The position numbers and the translations under genes were made by a program. The notes under the pieces are model-generated. The model did no database searches and was not told the origin of the DNA. It was given only the letters and a program-made list of their open reading frames with translations. A stretch of 15,668 bases of DNA from Nitrosopumilaceae archaeon (lineage in GTDB: Archaea; Thermoproteota; Nitrososphaeria; Nitrososphaerales; Nitrosopumilaceae). The DNA is taken from positions 1 through 15,668 of the forward strand of contig RKRU01000120.1 in NCBI GenBank assembly GCA_007571225.1. Direction: 5' to 3'. This document shows, in pieces, positions 1-6,858 of the stretch; position 1 is the first letter of the stretch; each line of letters opens with the position of its first letter.

Positions 1-165
1 CTTGTCACGATAGACGGCATACAAGTCGGCGGCGACGGGACTGATGCAAACGGCGACTTCAGAAAGGGCTGGAAGAACGCCGCACTTGACAGCGGCGAAT
101 ACACGCTGAGGGTACTGGACAAGCAGGGCGACATCAGATACACTACGACGTTCACCATACGGTAG
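1..165 (+). CDS. C-terminal fragment of a probable secreted/surface beta-sandwich (Ig-like) protein
   Basis: An open frame enters from the left edge and ends at TAG (163-165), giving the last 54 residues. The fragment is rich in Gly, Asp, Thr and Tyr and alternates short hydrophobic strands with turns (GDGTDANGDF, then SGEYTLRVLD, then YTTTFTIR). That is the look of a terminal Ig-like or carboxypeptidase-regulatory-like repeat in archaeal cell-surface proteins. No membrane anchor follows. A T-rich tract lies just after the stop, consistent with transcription ending there. The fold call is inference from strand pattern only; the family cannot be named from this fragment. Confidence 0.7.
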   Translation, partial: LVTIDGIQVGGDGTDANGDFRKGWKNAALDSGEYTLRVLDKQGDIRYTTTFTIR

Positions 166-180
166 TCGACAAAGACTACC

Positions 181-200
181 TTCACTTTTCTTTTTTATCT
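181..200 (+). terminator. T-rich archaeal-type terminator
   Basis: A pyrimidine and T-rich run (TTTTCTTTTTT core) starts 16 bases after the stop of the left-edge gene. Archaeal RNA polymerase commonly stops at such oligo-T tracts without a hairpin. Confidence 0.45.
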
Positions 201-331
201 CATCATCTGTTGAATACATACCGGGCTTGCAGTTTCTTCTGCGGAACTGGGAATCTGTGATGGGAATTATCGGGTTACCAATAATGCAACTCCCTTGTGG
301 AATGCCCGGTCCTGTGTACTGTGAGGCCGTC

Positions 332-415
332 GTAACTGTTTACGTCTAGCGTAAACAATTTGTCAAATGTGTGCCTAAAATTGGTCATTCAGACGTGAGG
401 AACGTAAACGGTTAC
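332..415. repeat. Inverted-repeat set with two competing 3' arms
   Basis: TGTTTACG (337-344) and CGTAAACA (350-357) form a perfect 8-bp stem with a 5-base loop. The longer 5' arm GTAACTGTTTACG (332-344) is also complementary at 12 of 13 positions to CGTAAACGGTTAC (403-415). The first arm can therefore pair with either downstream arm. The arms are read directly from the sequence; any switching role is inference. Confidence 0.6.
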
Positions 416-627
416 AGGCCGTCTGTGTCTGTCGTAGTCTGTACTCGTGTGGTGGTGTGCTGCTTCCCCTTTTCCGGGCAGCGAGTCCTTCTTCCTAATC
501 CTTTCTGTGGCCCCGGTATGGGCTGTTTGGTGGTATCGACAATGTCTATTGTATCCAGGTTGGTACCGACCAGATCCTCAAACGAGCCGTTCCCTTTTGA
601 TTTTCTGTGTGTAGGACAGAATGGGCA

Positions 628-646
628 CCACCTTGCAATAAGGTGG
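628..646. repeat. Perfect 7-bp hairpin
   Basis: CCACCTT (628-634) and AAGGTGG (640-646) surround a GCAAT loop. No T-run follows directly, so it is not an obvious terminator. It lies about 70 bases upstream of the heat-shock gene. Confidence 0.5.
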
Positions 647-687
647 ATCACAACACGCAACATGATTCATACCTAGCATGATAGAGG

Positions 688-692
688 TATAT
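688..692 (+). promoter_or_regulatory. TATA box of the small heat-shock gene
   Basis: TATAT is centred 26 bases upstream of the ATG at 716, the spacing expected if transcription starts at or next to that ATG (leaderless). A purine-rich GGGGGAGG at 693-700 could instead act as a Shine-Dalgarno for the GTG at 710, so the start is not settled. Confidence 0.45.
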
Positions 693-715
693 GGGGGAGG
701 GAAATACCGGTGGTG

Positions 716-1225
716 ATGGCTGGCAGGACAGCAAAGAGGCGTTATAATGATGACGTTGATGCTGCTACTGCTTATTCTTATTCCCCCGGTGATGATTCCA
801 ACAACGATGACTACTATGATGATGATGATGATGACGACTACGACTTCGATAATGACGACGATGGGAAGACGCAAGAATTCTATGAATTCGTAATGCCGCC
901 TATCGATATGTTTGTCTTAGATGACGCGGTGGTCATACTAGCAGACATGCCCGGATTTGGCAGCACAGACATCAAAGTGGGGTTAAAGCTTGGCGGGCGT
1001 GTAGTCCGAATCGTGGCGCGCAAAGAAAAGACGGATACGGATGAGAATCTGATACTTGCCCAGCGCCCCCGCGTTATAGACAAGAAGATAAGGCTGCCTG
1101 ATATCTACATGGTTCCCGACGAGGTGGATAAGGGGAAAAGGAGACTACAATATCCCACTGCAACGTATCAGAGCGGGGTCCTCCAGATTAGGGTTCCCAT
1201 GCCGACAAACAATGCTGCTGTGTGA
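716..1225 (+). CDS. Small heat-shock protein (Hsp20/alpha-crystallin family) with poly-Asp N-terminal extension
   Basis: This is a 169-residue ATP-independent chaperone that would bind unfolding proteins in the cytoplasm. Residues from about 57 to 163 fit an alpha-crystallin domain: the strand-rich DDAVVILADMPGF opening, then IKVGLKLGGRVVRIVA, then RVIDKKIRLP, and the closing GVLQIRVP, which matches the usual G-V-L-x-I/V-x-x-P ending. The N-terminus is basic for about ten residues, then strongly acidic (residues 26-49, including seven Asp in a row) and encoded partly by repeated GAT/GAC. A classical C-terminal I-x-I anchor is not obvious. ATG 716 is chosen from TATA spacing; the GTG at 710 would add two residues. 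The gene stands alone between two gene-free regions. The Hsp20 assignment is fairly safe; the acidic tail is the unusual part. Confidence 0.8.
   Translation: MAGRTAKRRYNDDVDAATAYSYSPGDDSNNDDYYDDDDDDDYDFDNDDDGKTQEFYEFVMPPIDMFVLDDAVVILADMPGFGSTDIKVGLKLGGRVVRIVARKEKTDTDENLILAQRPRVIDKKIRLPDIYMVPDEVDKGKRRLQYPTATYQSGVLQIRVPMPTNNAAV
812..862 (+). repeat. GAT/GAC triplet-repeat tract coding for acidic residues
   Basis: A run of GAT and GAC codons inside the heat-shock gene encodes the Asp-rich segment. The GAT stretch around 818-833 is close to a pure microsatellite, while the flanks mix GAC, TAC and AAT. Triplet slippage keeps the frame, so the tract may vary in length between strains. Confidence 0.65.
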
Positions 1226-1300
1226 GGGGCGGCGGGGAGTAAACCTCATCGTCAATATCATACGTCACAATTCATTTCAGATACACAACATATCGCCCCC

Positions 1301-1353
1301 GTACAGACACGCAGTAGCCCCGTACAGACACGCAGTAGCCCCGTACAGACACG
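1301..1353 (+). repeat. 21-bp tandem repeat, about 2.5 copies
   Basis: Two identical 21-bp units at 1301-1321 and 1322-1342 begin GTACAGACACGCAGTAG and end CCCC. A third partial unit (1343-1353) keeps the first 11 bases. They lie in non-coding sequence. Confidence 0.85.
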
Positions 1354-1528
1354 GACATGCCGTAGCTAAAACACCCCTCACAATGACTGTCATGTCGATA
1401 CGGACAGTACCTGTTCAATATCCATTGCAGTTTTAAAGTCGCCTGTCCTCGCCACTATGGTGCTGCCCTGATGGTCATCTTTTGATGTGGGCTGGGCTGC
1501 ATGATGGGGCAGTGTAAAGACGTACGGT

Positions 1529-1657
1529 TTTACCTACCCTGTCTGGCACACAAAATGATCGTAAAAAGATCACCCCAGTCGTGCAATATGTGTTCTTCAG
1601 TCGTACTTGGGCGCGCGTGAAAAGTTGCCGGTTCCATACAGGGGGCAAGAAGTGATA
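1529..1657 (+). repeat. Dispersed repeat, copy A
   Basis: This 129-bp stretch aligns over its length with 9087-9216. It is roughly 70% identical in the first 70 bases with two small gaps. Shared blocks include the CTGGCAC/TTGGCAC region, GTGCAATATG/GTGCAGTATG and TTCTTCAGTC/TTTTTCAGTC. It lies in the gene-free region before the kinase gene's 3' end. Confidence 0.55.
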
Positions 1658-1815
1658 AATGAAGATCATTTGCTTGTTTTTGTGTTATCTGGGCGTGTGA
1701 CGTCACGGATTTTGTGCCCGCAAAGTTGTACCTGTTTGCAACATCAGTCTTACAACAACACGGCTTTCAGATGAACGTAGGCTGCTGCCACGGCATCAAA
1801 CAGATCGGCGCCCCT

Positions 1816-3408
1816 TTATGATCTTCTCTTTCCCCTTCTTGTGAGCGCCGCAAACACGCCCCCCATAGCCAGAATGGAGCCGATCATTCCCGCAGCCCCC
1901 CATAACGTCTCGTCTGCTGCAGCATACAGCACAGCAGAGCCTACAAAGGCTGCGGCAACAAGTATGCTAGCTGACAGCAGATCCGTACCTGAGCGTCGTC
2001 TCTGATGCGCTGCATTGCGGGATCGGCCCTCATCTAGGTATCTTTTGAGGTCTGGCGCGATGGAGATGGCCGCGTCAACGGACTTTGCAAATCTTGCAAT
2101 GGAGTACTTTATCTCCTCTATGTGTGCCTCCTGTATGAGCTTCTCCTCTTCTAGTATCTCGCGCAGCACACGGACAAACTTAAAGTCGACATCGTGCGTC
2201 TTGTATATTCCCTCTATTATGGAGGCCATCCTCATGTACAGTGCTAGGTTCTTTGGCAGTACGAACGGAAATTTGCTCATGGTCCTGTTTGCCAGCTCCA
2301 TCAGGCCCTCCACCTCCATCTCGTCGGGTTTTCTGCCGTGCATGGCACGGACCGTCATCTCTATACTTCTCTCTATTACCTCGCGGTTGGAGCCGGGTAC
2401 TAGCATTCCAAGGTCGTCCATGGCATTGACCGTTCTGGCGGGATCCTTCTCGACTAGTGCTAGGTACAGTCTGACGAGCCTCATCCTAGCCTCGTTGTCC
2501 AGCCTTCCGATCATTCCATAGTCGTACAGTATTAGCCGGCCGTCGTCGGTTACGGATATGTTGCCCGGGTGTGGATCCGCGTGAAACACAGAATGCCTCA
2601 GGAGCATCGTAAAGAACACCTTGTGTACGTCAAAGACAAGCCTCTGTCTGTCTATACCGCGCTCGTCTAGTGTACTGATGTTGGTTACCTTTATGCCGGG
2701 TATGTACTCCATGGTCAGGACATCCTTGGAGGATAGGTCGTCAAGAACGGAGGGTATTACAACATCCCTCTTACTCTTGGCCATGTCACCCTTTATCCTC
2801 TTGAGGTTCTCAGACTCAGTCTCGTAATCCATCTCCTCGTGTATGGTCTCGATGAACTGGGAGAGCATGGCCCGTGCAGAGTGGCGCAGATTGGGATCCA
2901 CAAACCTCAATGCCAGTGGAAGGATCTTCTTCAATACCTTAAGATCGCGTTCGACTACGGCCTCAATTCCAGGTCTCTTTACCTTGACTGCCACTTGCTT
3001 GCCTGAGAACTCTGCACGGTACACTTGGCCTAGCGAGGCGCCAGATATCGGAGTGGTGTCCATGCTGTCGAACGTCTCGTCGATAGAACCGCCAAATTCC
3101 CTCTCCAGTATGGGCTTTACCTGTTCGAACGGCGCCGGGGGTACGTCGTCCTGAAGCTTTGCAAGCTCCTCAAGGTACGGATGCGGCAGGATGTCGGCGC
3201 GGGAGGAGAGCCACTGGCCCAGCTTGATATAGACGGGTCCAAGCGAGACGAACGTCTCTAGCATTCTTTTGGCATGCCTTTGGAACACTACAGTATCGAT
3301 CTGTCTTGTCTTGTCACGGCCGGACCATCTGCGCCTGTCACGGCGCAGGGCCACAACGGAAGGTAGCAGTACAAACAGGATCCTGACGGCCCTCAGATAC
3401 GACATCAT
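1816..3408 (-). CDS. ABC1/UbiB-family (AarF-like) atypical protein kinase, membrane-anchored
   Basis: A 530-residue member of the ADCK/UbiB kinase-like family, whose bacterial and mitochondrial members support quinone biosynthesis by an ATP-dependent activity. Family hallmarks are visible in order: the KxGQ-type motif KLGQ (62-65), an Ala/Ser-rich nucleotide loop SGASLGQ (123-129), the lysine strand VAVKVKRPG (140-148), the catalytic HADPHPGN (277-284) and the metal-binding DYG (297-299). Residues about 477-522 form two hydrophobic segments, presumably a C-terminal membrane hairpin, with a basic tail. The start is the first of two adjacent ATGs and overlaps the upstream gene's stop by ATGA, so the two are translationally coupled. 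The archaeal substrate is unknown; a role in membrane quinone or isoprenoid chemistry is inference from the family. Confidence 0.9.
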   Translation of the reverse strand: MMSYLRAVRILFVLLPSVVALRRDRRRWSGRDKTRQIDTVVFQRHAKRMLETFVSLGPVYIKLGQWLSSRADILPHPYLEELAKLQDDVPPAPFEQVKPILEREFGGSIDETFDSMDTTPISGASLGQVYRAEFSGKQVAVKVKRPGIEAVVERDLKVLKKILPLALRFVDPNLRHSARAMLSQFIETIHEEMDYETESENLKRIKGDMAKSKRDVVIPSVLDDLSSKDVLTMEYIPGIKVTNISTLDERGIDRQRLVFDVHKVFFTMLLRHSVFHADPHPGNISVTDDGRLILYDYGMIGRLDNEARMRLVRLYLALVEKDPARTVNAMDDLGMLVPGSNREVIERSIEMTVRAMHGRKPDEMEVEGLMELANRTMSKFPFVLPKNLALYMRMASIIEGIYKTHDVDFKFVRVLREILEEEKLIQEAHIEEIKYSIARFAKSVDAAISIAPDLKRYLDEGRSRNAAHQRRRSGTDLLSASILVAAAFVGSAVLYAAADETLWGAAGMIGSILAMGGVFAALTRRGKRRS

Positions 3409-3794
3409 GACTCCCCGGCAAGCAGTCTTCGGATCTTTTTGGCCGTCACATATGAAACGTATCCAGCCGTTGCGGCTGTAATGACTGATGTTGTGATGTT
3501 GTCTGTCTTTTTGCCGTACCTACCTGCCACGTAGGAGAGGCCTCCTGCAAGCGCCGCTCCTGCAATCCCTACTAGAACCTCGGGCGCGTCACGTATCAAA
3601 TGTCCTACAGGATCCTTTCGCGGATCCACCTTGTCGGTGTGAACCAAAAACTCATTGTCGTACTCACGTATGTGCAGGTTGCCGTAGCGATACTGCCTGT
3701 TTGCCCCGTGCGGCTCTCCTAGTATGGTGGGCTCGATCCAGTCGGGCATAAACTCGCGCACCCCCCTTGGAACGCGTATCTCTTTTCCAGACAC
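3405..3794 (-). CDS. Small conserved-looking membrane protein, coupled upstream of the ABC1 kinase
   Basis: A 129-residue protein I cannot name. The first 80 or so residues are soluble and charged (about 40 basic, Tyr-rich residues, then an acidic-basic stretch). Residues about 83-104 (VLVGIAGAALAGGLSYVAG region) and about 107-120 are Gly/Ala-rich and hydrophobic, consistent with one or two membrane helices, ending in a basic tail (KKIRRLL). The start is GTG at 3794 (minus sense), supported by a TATA box 27 bases upstream. Its TGA overlaps the kinase ATG, so it is the first gene of a two-gene operon and probably works with the kinase at the membrane. Confidence 0.75.
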   Translation of the reverse strand: MSGKEIRVPRGVREFMPDWIEPTILGEPHGANRQYRYGNLHIREYDNEFLVHTDKVDPRKDPVGHLIRDAPEVLVGIAGAALAGGLSYVAGRYGKKTDNITTSVITAATAGYVSYVTAKKIRRLLAGES

Positions 3795-3817
3795 AACTAT
3801 CGGGGTGGCATCATCGG

Positions 3818-3824
3818 TTATAAT
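3818..3824 (-). promoter_or_regulatory. TATA box of the membrane protein-ABC1 kinase operon
   Basis: On the minus strand an ATTATAA element is centred 27 bases upstream of the GTG start at 3794, predicting a leaderless transcript for the two-gene operon. Confidence 0.55.
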
Positions 3825-3856
3825 CTTAGGGGAGTTTTGTACGTGTGACTGTCAGT

Positions 3857-3905
3857 CCTGTATAGCACAAAAATGACTGCAAAAATGGACCCCTTGCTCA
3901 GAATA
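3857..3905 (+). repeat. Dispersed repeat, partial copy C
   Basis: Bases 3857-3890 match 9096-9129 at 28 of 34 positions without gaps, sharing the block GCACAAAAAT followed by ACTG and GGAC. Similarity fades after about 3905. This copy sits between the divergent membrane-protein and tmk promoters. Confidence 0.55.
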
Positions 3906-4026
3906 TACGAAATTGAGTTGTCCCACTTTTAATGGGTCCGCACCATGTGCCAAAGCTGTCATATCCATATGAGAGGCAGGCATAGCAGGAGTAATTGTTC
4001 CCACCTCCCACCTCCCACTTACAACA

Positions 4027-4034
4027 ATTTATGA
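4027..4034 (+). promoter_or_regulatory. TATA box of tmk
   Basis: ATTTATGA is centred 28 bases upstream of the tmk ATG, predicting a leaderless mRNA; no Shine-Dalgarno is present. Confidence 0.5.
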
Positions 4035-4058
4035 ACGGGCGTTGAATGCTGTTCATCA

Positions 4059-4655
4059 ATGATTGTGGCAATTGAAGGACTGGACCTGGCTGGAAAGGGA
4101 ACACAGGCCGACATGCTACATGCCGCATTGGAGGAACGAAACATAACTGTCTGTACGTTTCACTTTCCCAAGTATGAGACGCGCATAGGAAAGGAGATAC
4201 ACGACATGCTGCATGTAGCAGACGGCGGGGTGGATGTACCACCACAGGTTTTGCACTGTTTGCAGGCCGCAAACAAATGGGAGCATCTTTACATGATTGA
4301 AGAGGCCTGCAGGGAGCAGCAGGTCGTAATTATGGACCGTTACCATTATTCAAATCATGTATACGGCCTGGCAAACGGCATGCCTGCAGAGTGGATCACC
4401 GGCCTTGAGGACGGCATACCCGAGGCAGATATCATAATACTGCTTGACCTGTCAGTCGAGGAGTCGTTTAGGCGACGCCCTTCTAGCAGGGACGTATACG
4501 AGGATAACAGGGCCTTTCTGGAAAAAGTCCATAAGGAGTATGAGGATCTGGCCTGCCGCCATAAGAACTGCACAAGGGTCAGGGCAGACAGGAGCATGCC
4601 CGAGGTTCATGCAGACATACTCAGACTGGTTCTGGACGGACTAAAAGGTTCCTGA
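4059..4655 (+). CDS. tmk: Thymidylate kinase (dTMP kinase)
   Basis: A 198-residue cytosolic P-loop kinase that converts dTMP to dTDP with ATP, feeding dTTP synthesis. The P-loop GLDLAGKGTQ occupies residues 7-16 immediately after the first beta strand. The FPKYETRIGKEI segment (36-47) is the usual substrate-binding FP..T.IG region. The DRY motif (93-95) and following YSNHVYG bind the nucleoside monophosphate. An Arg-rich lid (SFRRRPSSRD, about 135-145) closes over ATP. Length is typical. The Lys-Gly of the P-loop replaces the more common Lys-Thr/Ser, seen also in divergent archaeal Tmk. It is monocistronic by spacing, with nucleotide-metabolism genes (HD phosphohydrolase, pyrH) downstream. 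A related deoxynucleoside or dNMP specificity cannot be excluded. Confidence 0.88.
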   Translation: MIVAIEGLDLAGKGTQADMLHAALEERNITVCTFHFPKYETRIGKEIHDMLHVADGGVDVPPQVLHCLQAANKWEHLYMIEEACREQQVVIMDRYHYSNHVYGLANGMPAEWITGLEDGIPEADIIILLDLSVEESFRRRPSSRDVYEDNRAFLEKVHKEYEDLACRHKNCTRVRADRSMPEVHADILRLVLDGLKGS

Positions 4656-4720
4656 CCGTATATCAGACTAAAGAGCAACTGACTGTATGCCCGACTGAAG
4701 GGTTCTTGATTGGCTGTGCC
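4639..4720 (+). repeat. Diverged 27-bp tandem repeat crossing the tmk stop codon
   Basis: Three successive units start GACTAAAAGG (4639), GACTAAAGAG (4666) and GACTGAAGGG (4693), each 27-28 bp, with shared positions through the middle (TTCCTGAC, CAACTGAC, TTCTTGAT). The first unit contains the last tmk codons and TGA, so the downstream units look like duplications of the gene's 3' end. Confidence 0.5.
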
Positions 4721-4731
4721 GGGACGCCACC

Positions 4732-4785
4732 GACTGTTGCACGGCCCCAGACTACTGCACGACCCCAGACTACTGCACGACCACG
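4732..4785 (+). repeat. 18-bp tandem repeat, three copies
   Basis: Units at 4732-4749, 4750-4767 and 4768-4785 follow GACTACTGCACGACCCCA with a few changes in the first and last. The array ends nine bases before the TATA-like element of the HD gene. Confidence 0.75.
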
Positions 4786-4793
4786 CCCCACAA

Positions 4794-4801
4794 CATAAAA
4801 A
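4794..4801 (+). promoter_or_regulatory. TATA-like element of the HD hydrolase-pyrH operon
   Basis: CATAAAAA is centred 21 bases before ATG 4819 and 33 bases before ATG 4831. A start of transcription near 4823 would place the first usable codon at 4831, so the position bears on the start choice. Confidence 0.4.
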
Positions 4802-4818
4802 GATCTACTCCATATCAT

Positions 4819-6093
4819 ATGCGAAAGTCCATGTCTGCCTACAAAAAGGATCGTCATCATGTGGATGTCATCGATCCAGTGCACGGATTCATCAGGGTGT
4901 TTGATCGGGAGCTTGCAATCGTGGACCATCCGTTGTTCCAGCGCCTGCGGCGCATACGACAGCTGAGCGGCGCCCACCTGACATATCCGTCGGCACAGCA
5001 CACGCGCTTTGAGCACTCTTTAGGTACTATGCACATAGCGGATCAGGCAGGCCATGCACTATTAGAGAAGGGCATCACGGATGCAGACGGTATATCAGTG
5101 CTGAGATTGGCCGCCCTTCTTCACGACATAGGACACGGCCCGTTCTCGCACCTATTTGAGGAGGTCATGCAGCGCAGCAATACGTCTCACGAGGAGTTTG
5201 GCAAGCAGATAATACTAAAGTCGGAGATCGGTGACATCCTCACACGGTACGGCTTTGACAAGAAGCTTGTAGTGGCCATAGCGTTTGGCACCTCCAAAAA
5301 ATTCCCATACATGAACCAGATCGTATCGGGCGCCCTCAGCGCCGACATGATGGACTATCTGGGCCGCGACAGCCACTTTACCGGCGCCGAATTGGGGCGC
5401 ACCGCCCACCAGAGGATCACCCAGTCCCTTGACGTGTACAAAAGAGAGCTCGCACTGGAGCGCTCTGCCCTGTACTCCTTTGAGTCCATGATGCACTCAA
5501 GACACCAGATGTTCAAGGCAGTCTACTTTCACCGTACCGTGCGCGCCGCTGAGATAATGCTACTGGAGACTCTGAAGCTTGCAGACGACACGTTTGGGTT
5601 TACCTCCTTTGATCTTGACCGCCTGCCAAACCTGACTGACGAGTCAGTACTGTCCCTTATAATCTCCTCTGACTCGCAGGACCTGGCCAGGGCCAGGTCC
5701 TTTGCAGTGGACTTTCAGAACCGCAGGCTTCCAAAGTGCGTATTTGAGAGGATTCTTACGAGTCGGGAGAACCTGCAGGGAATTGATACAGAGGAGATTC
5801 GGGCCAGAATAGCCGTATCGTCTGGCGTGCCCGGAGAAGAGATATTTGTAGACAGCTCCGTTACGCCGTCCATACCCCTCTCCCCGTCCAAGAACGAGTC
5901 CAGCTACATACTAGTGGTATCCTCTGGCAGGCGGGGGGGCCGATCTAGAACTACAGAACGGATCCCAATCTCCGACATCCCATCAGTACACGCTATATCG
6001 GGATTCATGAGGACTTTGCGCATCTATACTCGAGCCAGATACCGCAACAAGGTTGAAATTGCCACAGAGTCAACACTTGATGGCGTACAATGA
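4819..6093 (+). CDS. HD-superfamily phosphohydrolase (dGTPase/SAMHD1-like, YwfO/COG1078 type)
   Basis: A 424-residue metal-dependent phosphohydrolase of the type that includes dNTP triphosphohydrolases. Visible features in order: the family opening DPVHGFI (19-25), [10 protein letters not shown] (40-49), the first metal His in TRFEHSLG (H66), the HD pair in [12 protein letters not shown] (H102, D103), and the second Asp region [11 protein letters not shown] (174-184) with FTG after it. These complete the H...HD...D metal site. The last 90 or so residues are variable. The longest start is used; ATG 4831 (four codons in) fits the TATA spacing better. Its TGA overlaps the pyrH ATG by ATGA. Context with tmk and pyrH supports action on nucleotides, but the exact substrate is not readable from sequence. 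Confidence 0.88.
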   Translation: MRKSMSAYKKDRHHVDVIDPVHGFIRVFDRELAIVDHPLFQRLRRIRQLSGAHLTYPSAQHTRFEHSLGTMHIADQAGHALLEKGITDADGISVLRLAALLHDIGHGPFSHLFEEVMQRSNTSHEEFGKQIILKSEIGDILTRYGFDKKLVVAIAFGTSKKFPYMNQIVSGALSADMMDYLGRDSHFTGAELGRTAHQRITQSLDVYKRELALERSALYSFESMMHSRHQMFKAVYFHRTVRAAEIMLLETLKLADDTFGFTSFDLDRLPNLTDESVLSLIISSDSQDLARARSFAVDFQNRRLPKCVFERILTSRENLQGIDTEEIRARIAVSSGVPGEEIFVDSSVTPSIPLSPSKNESSYILVVSSGRRGGRSRTTERIPISDIPSVHAISGFMRTLRIYTRARYRNKVEIATESTLDGVQ

Positions 6094-6773
6094 GCAGGCG
6101 GCGCATCGTAATCAAACTCTCAGGCAGGGTCTTTGGAATGGAGGACTCGAGGACGCTCAAACAGTATGCGGCGTTTCTGGTCCGCATAAGCAAGACGTGC
6201 CAGCCCGTAGTCGTGGCAGGCGGCGGAAAGATCGCGCGCCACTACATATCCCATGCTAGGTCTTCTGGCGCCGACGAGTCCACGCTTGACGAACTTGGAA
6301 TAGAGATATCGCGGCTGAATGCCAAGCTCCTCATATATGCACTCGGAGATCAGGCATACTCGCATCCGCCCACCACCTTGCCGGAGGTGCGCCTAGCAGT
6401 CGACGGGGGGCAGATAGTGGTTGCGGGGGGGCTACATCCGGGACAGAGCACCAACGGTACTGCGGCGCTGATCGCAGAGAAGGTGGGGGCGTCGGCATTC
6501 TTGAATGCCACGGATGTAGACGGCGTATATGACATGGACCCCAACCGCTTCAAACAGGCAAAGCTCTTCAAACGCATCGACCTCAAGAACCTCAAAAGTA
6601 TGCTTGTACACGAGAACTCCGTTGCAGGCGGTTACGATCTTATGGATATTGTAGCACTCAAGATAATAGAACGCTCACGAATTCAGACTCGCATCCTCAG
6701 GGCAGACATCAAGACGATAGAGCGGGCGCTAGATGGCGATGACATGGGAACGAAGATCGTACTTCCACCATAA
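6090..6773 (+). CDS. pyrH: Archaeal-type UMP kinase
   Basis: A 227-residue amino-acid-kinase-fold enzyme converting UMP to UDP with ATP, the gateway to pyrimidine nucleotides. The N-terminal [11 protein letters not shown] provides the catalytic Lys and Gly loop. [10 protein letters not shown] (about 44-53) binds the phosphate, and [13 protein letters not shown] (about 67-79) is the archaeal UMPK substrate helix. [15 protein letters not shown] (about 112-126) and [14 protein letters not shown] (about 143-156) form the nucleotide-binding and phosphoryl-transfer region. Length matches the short archaeal form. It overlaps the HD hydrolase gene by ATGA, so both are expected in one mRNA. Confusion with other amino acid kinases (acetylglutamate, isopentenyl phosphate) is unlikely given the STNGTAAL and DVDGVYD motifs. 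Confidence 0.92.
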   Translation: MSRRRIVIKLSGRVFGMEDSRTLKQYAAFLVRISKTCQPVVVAGGGKIARHYISHARSSGADESTLDELGIEISRLNAKLLIYALGDQAYSHPPTTLPEVRLAVDGGQIVVAGGLHPGQSTNGTAALIAEKVGASAFLNATDVDGVYDMDPNRFKQAKLFKRIDLKNLKSMLVHENSVAGGYDLMDIVALKIIERSRIQTRILRADIKTIERALDGDDMGTKIVLPP

Positions 6774-6781
6774 TCTGGTGG
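6765..6781 (+). terminator. Hairpin bracketing the pyrH stop codon
   Basis: CCACCA (6765-6770) and TGGTGG (6776-6781) form a 6-bp stem whose loop holds the pyrH TAA. No T-run follows, so termination is uncertain; it may simply protect the mRNA 3' end. Confidence 0.35.
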
Positions 6782-6858
6782 TGATCCGGCCGAATATTGG
6801 GTTGGCACGAATACTCCCATTCGCATACGGTTCTTTGTGCGCAGGCCGCGGCTGGAAC

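Larger units (their letters stand above)
166..687. other. Gene-free spacer with inverted repeats
   Basis: About 520 bases carry no convincing gene. The open frames here (371-676 plus, 412-663 minus) have no promoter, no recognisable domains and atypical composition. The spacer holds a perfect 8-bp hairpin at 337-357, a longer alternative partner at 403-415, and a 7-bp hairpin at 628-646, listed separately. A structured non-coding RNA is possible but not shown. Confidence 0.5.
1226..1815. other. Gene-free convergent region with repeats
   Basis: About 590 bases separate the ends of the heat-shock gene (plus) and the ABC1 kinase gene (minus). Open frames at 1212-1436 (plus) and 1475-1669 (minus) look spurious: the first is mostly a tandem repeat, and the second lies on a degenerate dispersed repeat. 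A 10-bp palindrome GTGACGTCAC sits at 1697-1706. No RNA gene was recognised. Confidence 0.5.

Noticed and set aside
371..676. 101-codon plus frame and 83-codon minus frame in the left spacer
   Set aside because: They overlap each other, have Cys/Pro-rich unprotein-like composition, no promoter at the expected spacing and cross the inverted repeats.
578..874. 98-codon minus frame rich in Ile and Val
   Set aside because: It is the antisense of the GAT/GAC repeat in the heat-shock gene, which reads as ATC/GTC; the plus frame has the alpha-crystallin signature.
1226..1815. tRNA or C/D-box RNA genes in the long spacers
   Set aside because: No T-loop (GTTCRA) with matching acceptor stem, and no C-box/D-box pair at suitable spacing, was found by eye in this or the other gene-free regions.
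2015..3154. Several plus-strand frames across the ABC1 kinase gene
   Set aside because: Ser/Leu/Arg-rich antisense shadows of a gene with clear kinase motifs.
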